A stretch of DNA of 56,909 bases from an uncultured Bacteroidales bacterium (lineage in GTDB: Bacteria > Bacteroidota > Bacteroidia > Bacteroidales > Paludibacteraceae): positions 1 to 56,909 of the forward strand of contig CADBZO010000025.1 of assembly GCA_902799185.1 (NCBI GenBank), given 5' to 3'. Both the position numbers and the translations under genes were made by a program. Positions 6,597-15,922 of the stretch are shown piece by piece. Position 1 is the stretch's first letter. The number at the start of each line of letters is the position of its first letter. The notes under the pieces were generated by a model that had not been told where the DNA came from, did not search any database, and saw nothing but the letters and a program-made list of their open reading frames with translations.

Positions 6597-8456
6597 ATGA
6601 AAAGAATTCTATTTATACTTTGTACATTGTACATTGTCCCTTTGTCCCTTTGGGCAGATGAGGTGGTCTTCAAGGCGCAGGCGCCGAGCCAGGTGATTGT
6701 AGGCAGGCCGTTCCAGATGACCTACACCGTCAACCAGCGCAGCCGGGACCTGCGTGCGCCGGAGTTCACGGATTTCGATGTGCTGAGCGGTCCTTACACC
6801 AGCACGAGCAGCAGTACGTCGTTCGTCAACGGACGCCGTACTTCGTCGTTTGAACAGACCTACACGTACATGCTCATGGCCAAACGCGAGGGTACGTTCA
6901 CCATCGGTCCGGCGACCATCAAAGTGAGCGGCGAGCAGGTGCAGTCCAACGGCGTGAGAATCACGGTGCTGCCGGAGGATCAGCAGACCTCTTCACAAGG
7001 AGGCAGTCAGAGTAATCAGAATACCCAGAGTAATCAGAGCTCCCAAAGTTCCGCTTCCTCGGAGAACCTGTTTGTACGCACGATCGTTTCCAAGACGCGC
7101 GTGCATGAGCAAGAGGCACTGCTGCTGACCTACAAACTGTATTACGCAGGGGTCGATGTAGCGCAGATGACCAATAATATCAAGTTCCCGGAATACACGG
7201 GCTTCCTGAAACAGGACATCGAGCAAAACGAGATACAGACAGAGCTGGAGCACTACAACGGCCGTAACTACCAGACAGCCGTACTGCACCAGACCGTACT
7301 CTACCCGCAGCACTCGGGCGACATCACCATCGACCCGGCATACTTCGAGTTCGTGCTGCGCGTACAGACGAGACAGCAGGTACGCAGCATCTTCGATGAT
7401 TTCTTCGGCACCTACACCAACGTGACCAAAGGCGTGAAAGCACCGGGGGCGACGATCCACGTAGCGGCACTGCCGGGCGGCAAGCCTGCAGGGTTCAGCG
7501 GAGGCGTAGGCAAATTCAGCTTCACGCCGTCTATCTCACAAACCGAGGTACAAGCCAACGAGGCCGTGACCATCAAGATAGACATCTCCGGTGCGGGAAA
7601 CATGAAACTGCTCAAGACACCCGCTATCGACTGGCCGGAAGGCTTCGAGCCGTACGACCCGAAGGTGACGAATAACTTCAAGACCACCACCTCCGGCGTG
7701 AGCGGCACCAAGTCGATTGAGTATCTGGCTATCCCGCGCAGCGCAGGCGAATACACCATTCCTTCGATAGCGTTCAGCTATTTCGATATCGACGAGAAAG
7801 CCTACCGCACACTCCGTTCGCCGGAATATACAATCCATGTGAAACGCGGTGCGGGCAGTGCAGCCGGCAGCGCCGTCTCCGGCGAGGAAGGCAACGAGGG
7901 AGCGGTTTATTATGCCCAGAAAGAGGACATTAAGCAGCTCGGTACCGATATACGCTACATTGACACCAAGCAACCCAAAGCGACAGGAAGCAGCCGGTCG
8001 TTCGTGATCAGTTACCAATACCTCTGGTTGTGGTACGTTATTCCGCTACTCATCGCCGTGGTACTGCTGATTGTGCTTCGCAAGCAGATCCGCGAGGCGG
8101 CGGACATCACGAGGATACGTTACAAACGCGCCAACAAAGTAGCGCAGAAACGTCTCAAGGCGGCTTCGGCGGCGCTCAAGGCGAATAACAAAGACCTCTT
8201 CTACGAGGAGATCGAACGCGCGGCGTGGACGTATCTGAGCGACCGTCTCTCTATCCCGACGGCTGACCTGAACAAGGAGAACATCACTACTATCCTGCGC
8301 CGGAAAGGCGTGAGCGACGAACTCGTCAAAGAAGTGACGGATGTGCTCTCTACCGCCGAGTTCGCCCGTTACGCACCGGCTACCGACCACGCGATGGATG
8401 ACCTGTTTGAAGCTACCACCCGATTGATTAACCATTTGGAGGACCAGAAATTATGA
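6597..8456 (+). CDS. batD: BatD, oxygen-tolerance membrane protein
   Basis: A 619-aa protein of the BatD family: signal peptide, several periplasmic beta-sandwich domains (residues about 22-470, with the family-like segment FQMTYTVNQRSRDLRAPEF near the start), a membrane helix (YLWLWYVIPLLIAVVLLIVL, about 480-500), and a cytoplasmic helical domain of about 120 residues. Segment 125-150 is a Ser/Gln/Asn linker. The signal peptide MKRILFILCTLYIVPLSLWA is encoded largely by the TTGTACATTG-type dispersed repeat. The gene starts 3 bp after batC and overlaps batE by ATGA, so translation is probably coupled. Confidence 0.93.
   Translation: MKRILFILCTLYIVPLSLWADEVVFKAQAPSQVIVGRPFQMTYTVNQRSRDLRAPEFTDFDVLSGPYTSTSSSTSFVNGRRTSSFEQTYTYMLMAKREGTFTIGPATIKVSGEQVQSNGVRITVLPEDQQTSSQGGSQSNQNTQSNQSSQSSASSENLFVRTIVSKTRVHEQEALLLTYKLYYAGVDVAQMTNNIKFPEYTGFLKQDIEQNEIQTELEHYNGRNYQTAVLHQTVLYPQHSGDITIDPAYFEFVLRVQTRQQVRSIFDDFFGTYTNVTKGVKAPGATIHVAALPGGKPAGFSGGVGKFSFTPSISQTEVQANEAVTIKIDISGAGNMKLLKTPAIDWPEGFEPYDPKVTNNFKTTTSGVSGTKSIEYLAIPRSAGEYTIPSIAFSYFDIDEKAYRTLRSPEYTIHVKRGAGSAAGSAVSGEEGNEGAVYYAQKEDIKQLGTDIRYIDTKQPKATGSSRSFVISYQYLWLWYVIPLLIAVVLLIVLRKQIREAADITRIRYKRANKVAQKRLKAASAALKANNKDLFYEEIERAAWTYLSDRLSIPTADLNKENITTILRRKGVSDELVKEVTDVLSTAEFARYAPATDHAMDDLFEATTRLINHLEDQKL
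6615..6650 (+). repeat. TTTGTACATTG-type repeat forming the batD signal peptide
   Basis: Two TGTACAT units followed by two TCCCTTTG units encode the hydrophobic core CTLYIVPLSL. Relatives occur at 2781-2815, 19967-19998, 22640-22672 and 35676-35708. Confidence 0.75.
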
Positions 8457-9196
8457 AAAAGATAAAAATCAGACTTTTCCTCGCAGCGCTTGTATGGAGC
8501 ACTATGACGTTTGCCCAGACGGCTTTCGATACTGCCAATGCCGCGTACGCTGACGGACGTTACGCCGAGGCGGCGGAGGGCTACAAAGCGTTGCTGGCTC
8601 AGACACCGGACGCCACGGTGTATTACAACCTCGGCAATGCGCAGTTCAAACAAGGCGAACTGGCACAGGCAATACTCAATTACGAGCGTGCGTTGCGGTT
8701 ACGGCCGAACTATCCGGAGGCGAAATACAACCTCGCCTTTGCGCAGAGCCGTATCACGGATAACATCGCCGAGCAGGATTTCTTCCTCTCCGTGTGGGCA
8801 CGCGCCGTGCGCAACAGTCTGCAAGAGAACACGTGGTTTATTCTCTCCATCGGGCTGTTTGTCTTAGGTTTGGCAGGCCTTCTGCTTTTCCTTCTCGGTC
8901 GCGAGTTATGGGTGCGCAAGACGGCTTTCCACGTAGCGTGGACAGCCCTGCTCTTCTCCCTCATCGCCGGTCTCAACGGCGGTTCGCTCCACCAACGCGA
9001 TACGTTGCGCAACGAAGCTGTCATCACCCAGGGAGTGGTCAATGCCAAGTCGTCTCCTGACCGCTCGGGAACCGATCTGTTTACCATCCACGAGGGTACG
9101 AAAGTGACCATTCGGGAGAGCCTGGGCGAATGGTGCAACATCCGCGTGGGGAACAACGAAGGCTGGATCAGAGAGAACAACCTGGAGCGAATATAA
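8453..9196 (+). CDS. batE: BatE, TPR and SH3-type protein
   Basis: A 247-aa protein with a signal peptide ending TFAQ and two TPR units (FDTANAAYADGRYAEAAEGY; VYYNLGNAQFKQGELAQAI, extended by YPEAKYNLAFA). Two membrane helices follow (about residues 125-145 and 155-175), then a C-terminal bacterial SH3 domain (VVNAKSSPDRSGTDLFTIHE, then GTKVTIRESLGEWCNI and GWIRENNLERI). This is the usual BatE layout. It is the last gene of the operon and is followed by a long perfect terminator hairpin. Confidence 0.92.
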   Translation: MKKIKIRLFLAALVWSTMTFAQTAFDTANAAYADGRYAEAAEGYKALLAQTPDATVYYNLGNAQFKQGELAQAILNYERALRLRPNYPEAKYNLAFAQSRITDNIAEQDFFLSVWARAVRNSLQENTWFILSIGLFVLGLAGLLLFLLGRELWVRKTAFHVAWTALLFSLIAGLNGGSLHQRDTLRNEAVITQGVVNAKSSPDRSGTDLFTIHEGTKVTIRESLGEWCNIRVGNNEGWIRENNLERI

Positions 9197-9212
9197 GCCC
9201 GTCCCCTCTACC

Positions 9213-9255
9213 CTAACAAAAAATCGTCAACCAACGGCTGACGATTTTTTGTTAG
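9213..9255. terminator. Bidirectional terminator between batE and the lipoprotein gene
   Basis: A perfect 17-bp stem (CTAACAAAAAATCGTCA and its complement) around a 9-nt loop has an A run on one arm and a T run on the other. It suits both convergent genes. Confidence 0.92.
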
Positions 9256-9258
9256 TAC

Positions 9259-10464
9259 TTATCGGCGGCTTGCCCCGGACGAACCGGACGTTCGTGTGGT
9301 GGTTGCACCGGAGGTACGGGAGCCACTTGTGGTACCGGTGGCACGCGTAGCAGAAGCGGTACGGGAGGGTGAAACGGAAGCTTCACGCTTGACAGTCGTC
9401 GTCCGCCCCGAAGCATCGGTCGTCCGGATGGTGGTACGCGTCGTACCGCTCTTGCTGACACGCGAGTTGACTGTCGTGCCGGGAACTGAAGTCCGGGGCT
9501 TCGTGGTACCGGTATTTCTGGAGGAGACACCTGTGGTAACTTTCGTAGCCGTAGAGGAAGAAGAAGTCTTCGCGCTCGCACGGCTTACCTCCGTACGGAG
9601 CTGGCCGGCATTACGCACCGTGACACCCGAGCCGTTGGCAGAAAGGGTGTGAGTTACCCGCCGCTCAAAAGCCTCATCGGGGTGCGCCGTATGATAGTCA
9701 TTACGCGAATAGGTCTGTGTCATCTGAGTATAGCCGCTATAGAACGGCTGCGAGGGATAGTCGCAGGTATGGCAGTAATGATGGTTCGCCAGGTAGGTAG
9801 TCACATAGGCCTGGTAATGATTGAGATAGACGGGCTTGGGCCGGGTATAATATGACGGCCATGAGCCATAGTAATACGGCGATGACCACGCCTCATATAC
9901 CGGCCGGCCGTACACATCCCACATCGGCGGACGTTTCACGAACACCGGACGTACCACATAGTTATAGCCATACAGATAGCGGTCACCTACCACCTCCACA
10001 TACAACGCCTGCGGCCGTCTCTCCGCAATGAGCGTAGCCACGTCCTGGAAGACAGAAGGCGCCAGACAGGCCTGTATCAACAGGGTGTGATACGTGCCCT
10101 GGTACGTCTCTATCACACGCAGGTAATCAATCCACCCGTCGCGGTTGAGATCAAGATTGTTGATCATGTACCGGCCGGAGTTGAGTATCTGCTCGAACTC
10201 GCGTACGGTACGAGACTCCGCAAACGCTGCCGCTACGGCATTGAGATCCAGATAGAACGAAGGATCGGAGTTATAGGTAGTCACCGTGACGGTAGTGGTG
10301 GTAGTGTGTTTCGGCGCAGGCGTAGTGACTTGTGTGGTATAAACCGTCTTTACAGGCACTACCGTCTCCGTCGTAGGTGCTACCGTCCAGATACTCGTCC
10401 AGCAACCGGTAAGGCTAAGCGCAGCCGTTGCCAACAATGCTATTTTCTTAGTCAGAATATCCAT
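9259..10464 (-). CDS. Lipoprotein with EF-hand-like motif and Ser/Thr/Arg-rich tail
   Basis: A 401-aa predicted lipoprotein (LSLTGC, Cys about residue 21). A conserved region (about 70-200) contains YLDLNAVAAAFAES and the calcium-loop-like DLNRDGWIDYLRV. A Tyr/Pro-rich region with a Cys pair (YCHTCDYP) follows. The last 130 residues are almost only Ser, Thr, Arg and Gly (TTTVKREASVSPSRT and similar), a low-complexity surface tail. I recognise this as a conserved hypothetical type in Bacteroidota but know no function. It lies 11 bp downstream of infB and may be read through from it. Confidence 0.8.
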   Translation of the reverse strand: MDILTKKIALLATAALSLTGCWTSIWTVAPTTETVVPVKTVYTTQVTTPAPKHTTTTTVTVTTYNSDPSFYLDLNAVAAAFAESRTVREFEQILNSGRYMINNLDLNRDGWIDYLRVIETYQGTYHTLLIQACLAPSVFQDVATLIAERRPQALYVEVVGDRYLYGYNYVVRPVFVKRPPMWDVYGRPVYEAWSSPYYYGSWPSYYTRPKPVYLNHYQAYVTTYLANHHYCHTCDYPSQPFYSGYTQMTQTYSRNDYHTAHPDEAFERRVTHTLSANGSGVTVRNAGQLRTEVSRASAKTSSSSTATKVTTGVSSRNTGTTKPRTSVPGTTVNSRVSKSGTTRTTIRTTDASGRTTTVKREASVSPSRTASATRATGTTSGSRTSGATTTRTSGSSGASRR

Positions 10465-10475
10465 TGTAACTCATG

Positions 10476-13157
10476 TTATAATGTCTTAGCCACCTCAACC
10501 TCCTCGAAGGCCTCCAGGATATCTCCCGGTTGGAGATCGTCATATGCCTTGAGCGACAGACCGCACTCGGTGTTGACACCCGCCTCCTTGATATCATCCT
10601 TGACGTGCTTGAGGGACGCCAGTTCGACGGTCTTGATGACTATACCGTCACGGATGACACGTACTTTGTTGCCGCGTTTGATCTTACCCTCACGCACAAT
10701 ACAACCGGCAATCGTGCCGACCTTGGAGATGTGGAAGGTCTGTAGCACCTCGAGGGTAGCGGTAACTTCCTCCTTGATCTCCGGCGAGAGCATACCTTCC
10801 ATGGCGGCCTTGAGTTCGTTGATAGCATCGTAGATGATGGAGTAGATACGGATATCCACTTCTTCCTGCTCCGCCATCTTGCGTGCCGACCCGGTAGGAC
10901 GGACGTTGAAACCGACGATGACGGCATCGGAAGCCGCAGCCAGCATCACGTCGCTGTCGGAGATAGCACCCACGGCACCGTGGATGACGTTGACCTGTAT
11001 ATTCTCCGTGGACAGCTTGATAAGGGAGTCTTTGAGAGCCTCCACCGAACCGTCCACGTCGGCTTTGATGATGATATTGAGTTCCTTGAAGTCTCCGATA
11101 GCCAGACGGCGGCCGATCTCCTCCAGACCGATGTGTTTCTTGGTCCGTATGGACTGCTCGCGCTGGAGCTGCTCGCGTTTGTTGGCTATATCGCGCGCCT
11201 CCTGCTCTGTCGGCAGTACGTTGAACTCATCGCCCGCCTGCGGCGCACCGTTCAGACCAAGTATCGAACAGGGTTCGCCGGGATGTACCTCGGTGATCTT
11301 CTGTCCGCGCTCGTTGAACATCGCTTTGATACGTCCGTGGTATGTACCGGCCAGTACGATGTCACCCATATGGAGCGTACCGTCTTGAACCAGCAGCGTA
11401 GCTACATAGCCGCGGCCTTTGTCCAGCGAGGACTCGATGACCGAACCTTTCGCACGGCGTTTGGGGTTCGCCTTGAGGTCCAGCATCTCGGCTTCGAGGA
11501 GCACTTTCTCCAGCAGTTCATAGACACCCGTACCCTTCTTGGCGGAGATCTCCTGGCACTGGTATTTGCCGCCCCAGTCCTCCACGAGGATGTTCATGTT
11601 CGACAGTTGCTCACGGATCTTGTCGGGGTTGGCTCCCGGCTTATCCACCTTGTTGATGGCGAATACCATCGGCACACCTGCAGCCTGGGCGTGGTTGATC
11701 GCCTCGATGGTCTGCGGCATGACGGCGTCGTCGGCAGCGATGATGATAATCGCTATATCCGTCACTTTCGCACCACGGGCACGCATGGCGGTAAAAGCTG
11801 CGTGACCCGGTGTATCAAGGAAGGTGATATGCTGGCCGTTCTTGAGTTTGACGTTATAGGCACCGATGTGCTGGGTGATACCACCCGCCTCACCGGCGAT
11901 GACGTTCGCGTTACGAATATGATCCAGCAAGGAGGTCTTACCGTGATCGACGTGTCCCATGACGGTGATGATCGGGCAGCGCGGCTCCATGTCTTCGTCA
12001 TTGATGACCTCGTCGGCGTTGATTTCCTCTACCACCTTCGCGGATACGTATTCGGTGGTGAAACCGAACTCCTCTGCCACAAGGTTGATGGTCTCGGCGT
12101 CAAGGCGCTGGTTGATGGACACGAACAGACCGAGACTCATACAGGTACCGATGATCTTGTTCACCGGCACGTTCATCATCACGGCCAGGTCGTTCGCCGT
12201 CACGAACTCTGTCAGTTTGAGCACTTTGGACTGCTCCTGTGCCTCCATGATCTCCAGTTCGTGTTTCTCACGCTCCTGCTCACGACGCTCGCGTTTGTAT
12301 TTGGACGCATTGTTCTTGCCCTTGGGCTGCTGGAGACGGCTGAGCGTCTCCTTCAGAGCGCGATCCACCTCTTCCTGGGTAGCCTCACGGGGCTGGTTCT
12401 TCTTGCTCTTCTTACCGGCCTGGTTGCGCTTGTCGTTGGGATCCACTTTTGCAGCGTTGTTCTTGATACGCTCGCGTTTGCGTTTCTCCGCCGCAGCCTG
12501 CTGTTGCGCCTGTTGGGCCTGCTGACGTTCCTCACGCTCTTTGCGCTTCTGCTCCTTGGTCTTCTTCGCCGGACGGGTGGATGTGTCGATGGAGTCGAGG
12601 TCTATCTTGCCTATCACTTTCGGGACATTCTTCAGTTCGGGTTTGCCGAGGGTGAAGATTTCCTTCTTGGGTTTGGCAGGCTCCTGCTGCTTGGTCTCCG
12701 CGGCTTTCTTCTCCTGAGCGGCTTTGGCTTCTGCGGCAGCTTTCTCCGCCGCGGCTCTCTCTGCCGCTGCTTTCTCCGCTTCCTCACGGGCACGGCGGGC
12801 GGCTTCCTGACGCGCTTTCTCTTCCTCCGCCTGCTGTGCGGCTATCCGCGCTGCCTCACGTTTGGCTTCCTCGGCTGCCTTACGGGCTGCTTCCTCCGCC
12901 TCTTTGATACGCTTGGCTTCCTCAACAGCCGCTTTGTCTGCCTCCTCACGAGCCTGACGGGCCGCCGCCTGGCGGTCTGCCTCGATCTTCGTGGCCATGT
13001 CTTTGTTGAACTCCTTGGCCAGCAGCAGATAGAGGTCGTCGTCGATACGCACGTTCGGGTCCGACTCCACAGCGTGACCGTTCTTCTCGCACCACGCAGT
13101 GAGAGTAGCCATGCCGATATTCAATTCTTTACATGCTTTAATTAACTTTATTGCCAT
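10476..13157 (-). CDS. infB: Translation initiation factor IF-2
   Basis: 893 aa. The N-terminal IF2_N domain starts [20 protein letters not shown] long Ala/Glu/Lys/Arg-rich coiled coil (about 70-165) and a basic linker follow. The GTPase domain has G1 GHVDHGKT (residues 401-408), DTPGHAAF and NKVDKP, and the C-terminal beta-barrel domains end in [18 protein letters not shown]-2 brings initiator tRNA to the 30S subunit. Gene order rimP-nusA-infB is conserved. The start codon is preceded by MITE-like element E2 rather than an ordinary spacer. Confidence 0.98.
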   Translation of the reverse strand: MAIKLIKACKELNIGMATLTAWCEKNGHAVESDPNVRIDDDLYLLLAKEFNKDMATKIEADRQAAARQAREEADKAAVEEAKRIKEAEEAARKAAEEAKREAARIAAQQAEEEKARQEAARRAREEAEKAAAERAAAEKAAAEAKAAQEKKAAETKQQEPAKPKKEIFTLGKPELKNVPKVIGKIDLDSIDTSTRPAKKTKEQKRKEREERQQAQQAQQQAAAEKRKRERIKNNAAKVDPNDKRNQAGKKSKKNQPREATQEEVDRALKETLSRLQQPKGKNNASKYKRERREQEREKHELEIMEAQEQSKVLKLTEFVTANDLAVMMNVPVNKIIGTCMSLGLFVSINQRLDAETINLVAEEFGFTTEYVSAKVVEEINADEVINDEDMEPRCPIITVMGHVDHGKTSLLDHIRNANVIAGEAGGITQHIGAYNVKLKNGQHITFLDTPGHAAFTAMRARGAKVTDIAIIIIAADDAVMPQTIEAINHAQAAGVPMVFAINKVDKPGANPDKIREQLSNMNILVEDWGGKYQCQEISAKKGTGVYELLEKVLLEAEMLDLKANPKRRAKGSVIESSLDKGRGYVATLLVQDGTLHMGDIVLAGTYHGRIKAMFNERGQKITEVHPGEPCSILGLNGAPQAGDEFNVLPTEQEARDIANKREQLQREQSIRTKKHIGLEEIGRRLAIGDFKELNIIIKADVDGSVEALKDSLIKLSTENIQVNVIHGAVGAISDSDVMLAAASDAVIVGFNVRPTGSARKMAEQEEVDIRIYSIIYDAINELKAAMEGMLSPEIKEEVTATLEVLQTFHISKVGTIAGCIVREGKIKRGNKVRVIRDGIVIKTVELASLKHVKDDIKEAGVNTECGLSLKAYDDLQPGDILEAFEEVEVAKTL

Positions 13158-13160
13158 AAA

Positions 13161-13298
13161 ATAATTTACAATTTTAAATTTACAATTTACAAAGCGTTCT
13201 AACAGTTTGGTACTATCTCGTTTGTCCGTACAGGTCTTACGGGTTCGTACCGGCCCCGCAAGCCCTTTGTTAATTGTACATTGTGAATTGTGAATTGC
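13161..13298 (-). mobile_element. MITE-like element E2 between nusA and infB
   Basis: Read on the minus strand it starts with CAATTCACAATTCACAA and ends with CTTTGTAAATTGTAAATT, matching E1 (2691-2809) at both ends and in scattered internal GTAC blocks. It fills the whole nusA-infB gap and stops 4 bp before the infB ATG. Confidence 0.6.
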
Positions 13299-14555
13299 TT
13301 AGTCGTTTGCAAACTCGGCCGAGAGGATACGGAGCACGTCGTCAATGGTCTCCTCCTCAAGGTCGGTTTTGGCGAGCAGATCCGCCTTGCTCGTACCCAG
13401 CACATCCTTGGCGGTATCCAGGCCAATCGCTTTGAAGGCATCGAGTACCCACTGGTCAATCTCGTCGTTGAACTCGTCCAGATAGATATCATCCATGTCC
13501 TGCTCGTTCATCTCGCGATAGACATCGATCTCGTACCCCGTGAGCATAGACGCCAGTTTGATGTTATAACCGCCCTTACCGATAGCCAGCGACACCTCGT
13601 CCGGCTGCAGATAGACCTTTGCTGTCTTTGCCTCCTCGTCAATCTCCATGGACGAGATCTTCGCGGGCGCAAGCGCACGCTGAATGTAAAGGTTCGCGTT
13701 AGGCGTGTAATTGATGACATCGATGTTCTCGTTGCGCAACTCGCGTACTATACCGTGGATACGTGCTCCCTTCACACCGACGCAAGCGCCTACCGGGTCG
13801 ATACGCTCGTCGAACGTCTCTACCGCTACTTTCGCGCGCTCACCCGGAATACGGGCGATCTTCTTGATAGCTATCAGGCCCTCTTTGACCTCCGGTACCT
13901 CTTGTTCGAAGAGACGCTGCAGGAACAACGGGCTCGTACGGGAGAGGATGATCTTCGGGTTCTGGTTCTTGTTGTCCACCTGAATGACCACGGCGCGAAC
14001 CATCTCGCCCTTGCGGTAGAAATCCGTCGGGATCTGGTTCTGCTTGGGCAGGTACATCTCATTACCCTCTTCGTCAAGAAGAAGCATCTCTTTCTTCCAT
14101 ACCTGATAGAGCTCGCCGGTAACGACCTGTCCCATCATCTCCGAGTATTTGAGATAGAGGTTCTCTTTCTGCAACTCTAAGATCTTCGATGCCAGTGTCT
14201 GGCGGAGGTTGAGAATCATACGGCGTCCGAAGGACTGCATATCCACCTTGTCCGTAAAGTCCTCACCTACCTCAATCTCCGGGTCGGTCTCACGCGCCTC
14301 GCTCAGCGAGATCTGGGTCTCCGGGTTGGCTACGTCGTCATCCTCCATCACTAGACGGTTACGATAAATCTCCAAGTCACCCTTGTCGGGGTTGATAATC
14401 ACATCGTAGTTGGCGTCCGAGCCGTACATCTTCGCAATCACGTTGCGGAACGAGTCCTCCAGCACATTGATGAAGGTCTGTTTGTCAATCCGTTTGAAGT
14501 CCTTGAACTCCGAGAAAATGTCAATCAGGTTGATTGATTCTTGTTTTGCTGCCAT
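13299..14555 (-). CDS. nusA: Transcription termination/antitermination factor NusA
   Basis: 418 aa. The N-terminal RNA-polymerase-binding domain (NLIDIFSEFKDFKRIDKQTF) is followed by an S1 domain (about 135-200, GQVVTGELYQVWKKEMLL), KH1 (PVGACVGVKGARIHGIVREL) and KH2 (EVSLAIGKGGYNIKLAS), with a C-terminal acidic segment. NusA binds RNA polymerase and nascent RNA and modulates pausing and termination. It starts 8 bp after rimP and is probably co-transcribed from the promoter at 15101-15132. Confidence 0.98.
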   Translation of the reverse strand: MAAKQESINLIDIFSEFKDFKRIDKQTFINVLEDSFRNVIAKMYGSDANYDVIINPDKGDLEIYRNRLVMEDDDVANPETQISLSEARETDPEIEVGEDFTDKVDMQSFGRRMILNLRQTLASKILELQKENLYLKYSEMMGQVVTGELYQVWKKEMLLLDEEGNEMYLPKQNQIPTDFYRKGEMVRAVVIQVDNKNQNPKIILSRTSPLFLQRLFEQEVPEVKEGLIAIKKIARIPGERAKVAVETFDERIDPVGACVGVKGARIHGIVRELRNENIDVINYTPNANLYIQRALAPAKISSMEIDEEAKTAKVYLQPDEVSLAIGKGGYNIKLASMLTGYEIDVYREMNEQDMDDIYLDEFNDEIDQWVLDAFKAIGLDTAKDVLGTSKADLLAKTDLEEETIDDVLRILSAEFAND

Positions 14556-14563
14556 TTTTGTAT

Positions 14564-15046
14564 TTAGAATTTTAAATCATATTTCACATATTTGGGTTCG
14601 TCGTAGCGCCAGGTATGGGTCACCGTTTGGGTCTCCTTACGTTTCTTGCCCTCTACCGCTACTTTCTCCTCCACGTCCACGCTGAACGTATCTTCATCTA
14701 CGGAGACGAGCTGACCACGCATCTTCTTCCCCTCCACGAGTACTTCCACATCGTGACCGAGGTTCTTCTCGTACTGCATCTTGGTCTTGAACGGATCCGT
14801 CAGACTCACACTTCCCACTTCGAGCGAATAATCTACACTCTCCCTTGAGGGGAGAGCCGGAGAGGGGTTATCCAGTTTCTCCACCAGATAGCGGTTCAGC
14901 TCCGCGCAGAAATCGACGTCCACGCCCTTCAGCCGATCCACCTCTACCAAGATGTCATTTCCCGCCGATACACTCAGCGTAATCAACTCATAATCGGTAT
15001 CCTTCAGATACTCCTCAATCCATTGTTTCAGTTGCTCTTTATCCAT
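14564..15046 (-). CDS. rimP: Ribosome maturation factor RimP
   Basis: 160 aa from ATG 15046 (MDKEQLKQWIEEYL). The longer frame to 15103 would begin inside the promoter, so it is rejected. Family segments are the N-terminal alpha/beta domain with VEVDRLKGVDVDFCAELNRY and the later SLEVGSVSLTDPFK. RimP assists 30S assembly. The CCCTCCCC palindrome (14838-14870) is inserted in frame between the two, adding a stretch with NPSPALPSRES, in a place where other RimP proteins have a short turn. Confidence 0.95.
   Translation of the reverse strand: MDKEQLKQWIEEYLKDTDYELITLSVSAGNDILVEVDRLKGVDVDFCAELNRYLVEKLDNPSPALPSRESVDYSLEVGSVSLTDPFKTKMQYEKNLGHDVEVLVEGKKMRGQLVSVDEDTFSVDVEEKVAVEGKKRKETQTVTHTWRYDEPKYVKYDLKF
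14838..14870 (-). repeat. CCCTCCCCTCAAGGGAG palindromic repeat, copy 4, in frame in rimP
   Basis: Reverse-oriented relative of the copies at 2355, 3700 and 5821, including the C-rich lead. It sits in an essential-type gene without breaking the frame. Confidence 0.8.
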
Positions 15047-15100
15047 AGTTTTAACGCGCGAGGGAACTCCTTTCGGGGTCCCCTCATTCATTTCACGCTG

Positions 15101-15132
15101 CAAAGGTACTACTTTTTTTTGACATACGCAAA
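15101..15132 (-). promoter_or_regulatory. Promoter of rimP-nusA-infB
   Basis: TTTGCGTATGTC, an A run, then TACCTTTG at 15108-15101 on the minus strand. The predicted start near 15097 gives a leader of about 50 nt to ATG 15046. Confidence 0.8.
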
Positions 15133-15184
15133 TTATTTGCTGTTTTTTTTTCTGTAAAAGTCTATTTTGTAGTCCTTTTAGGTT

Positions 15185-15922
15185 TTATCGTATTGTATGA
15201 TACTGCTCGTCGCTCACGGGTTCGAGCCATTCGTTGGTGGCTCCGGGCTGCTCCTGCGTGTGGATGGCAAGGTGCTGCATCCAGCTGTCCGCGGCGGCAC
15301 CGTGCCAGTGTTTGACACCTTCGGGAATAGCAATCACGGTGCCGGGTGTCAGAGGTACGGCAGGTTTGTTCCACTCCTGGTACCAGCCTTTTCCGCTCAC
15401 GCAGATCAGCACCTGTACCGCTCCGTGGTGAACATGCCAGTTGTTGCGGCAACGGGGCTCGAAGGTCACATTCGCCACGCCGCCATAATACGGCTGCAAG
15501 AAACTCTGTCCCACGAAATACTGCGCGTAGGCATCATTGGGCTTGCCTTGCGGCCATTCCGTTTCTAACAGTCCGGCGAGCCTGCCGGCTTCTTCCAAGA
15601 GACCGTTGGCAGCGAGGGCAACGACGATGCCTTGCAACTGCTCTTCCGTCACGCCCATGTTACGCGCTCCGGCGATGTGGGCTTTCAGTTGCGGTTCCAC
15701 GCCCTGCAAGCCGCTGAGGGCAGAAACGGTAACCAACTCACGGTCGGCATAAGTCAGGTTGTCGCGTGCGAAAATATCTCCGAAAAGGTGCGCCTTGAGG
15801 TAGTAATCCGTCGCCGGTGCAAACGCATAGTCAAACGGTTTGCCCGTCAGTTGGGTCTGTACGCGCGTACCTTCTTTTAAGGCGTCGTAATCATCGCCCA
15901 GTGGGCTTGCGTCCTCACCCAT
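15185..15922 (-). CDS. Carboxymuconolactone decarboxylase-like/cupin protein, C-terminal part of a split gene
   Basis: 245 codons in a frame different from the upstream part (15877-16251). Residues 1-110 continue a carboxymuconolactone-decarboxylase-like domain (FGDIFARDNLTYADRELVTV, then SALSGLQGVEPQLKAHI). Residues 125-235 are a cupin with metal-type His residues (NWHVHHGAVQVLICVSGKGW, EGVKHWHG). In related proteins both regions belong to one chain that continues a first decarboxylase-like half. The frame break coincides with a GTCGAAA repeat (15930-15952). ATG 15922 could reinitiate, but the product would lack the first half and the signal. Confidence 0.8.
   Translation of the reverse strand: MGEDASPLGDDYDALKEGTRVQTQLTGKPFDYAFAPATDYYLKAHLFGDIFARDNLTYADRELVTVSALSGLQGVEPQLKAHIAGARNMGVTEEQLQGIVVALAANGLLEEAGRLAGLLETEWPQGKPNDAYAQYFVGQSFLQPYYGGVANVTFEPRCRNNWHVHHGAVQVLICVSGKGWYQEWNKPAVPLTPGTVIAIPEGVKHWHGAAADSWMQHLAIHTQEQPGATNEWLEPVSDEQYHTIR

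Noticed and set aside
10980-13145. 721-codon plus-strand frame opposite infB
   Set aside because: Antisense shadow of infB; composition mirrors infB codons and there is no promoter or homologous motif.
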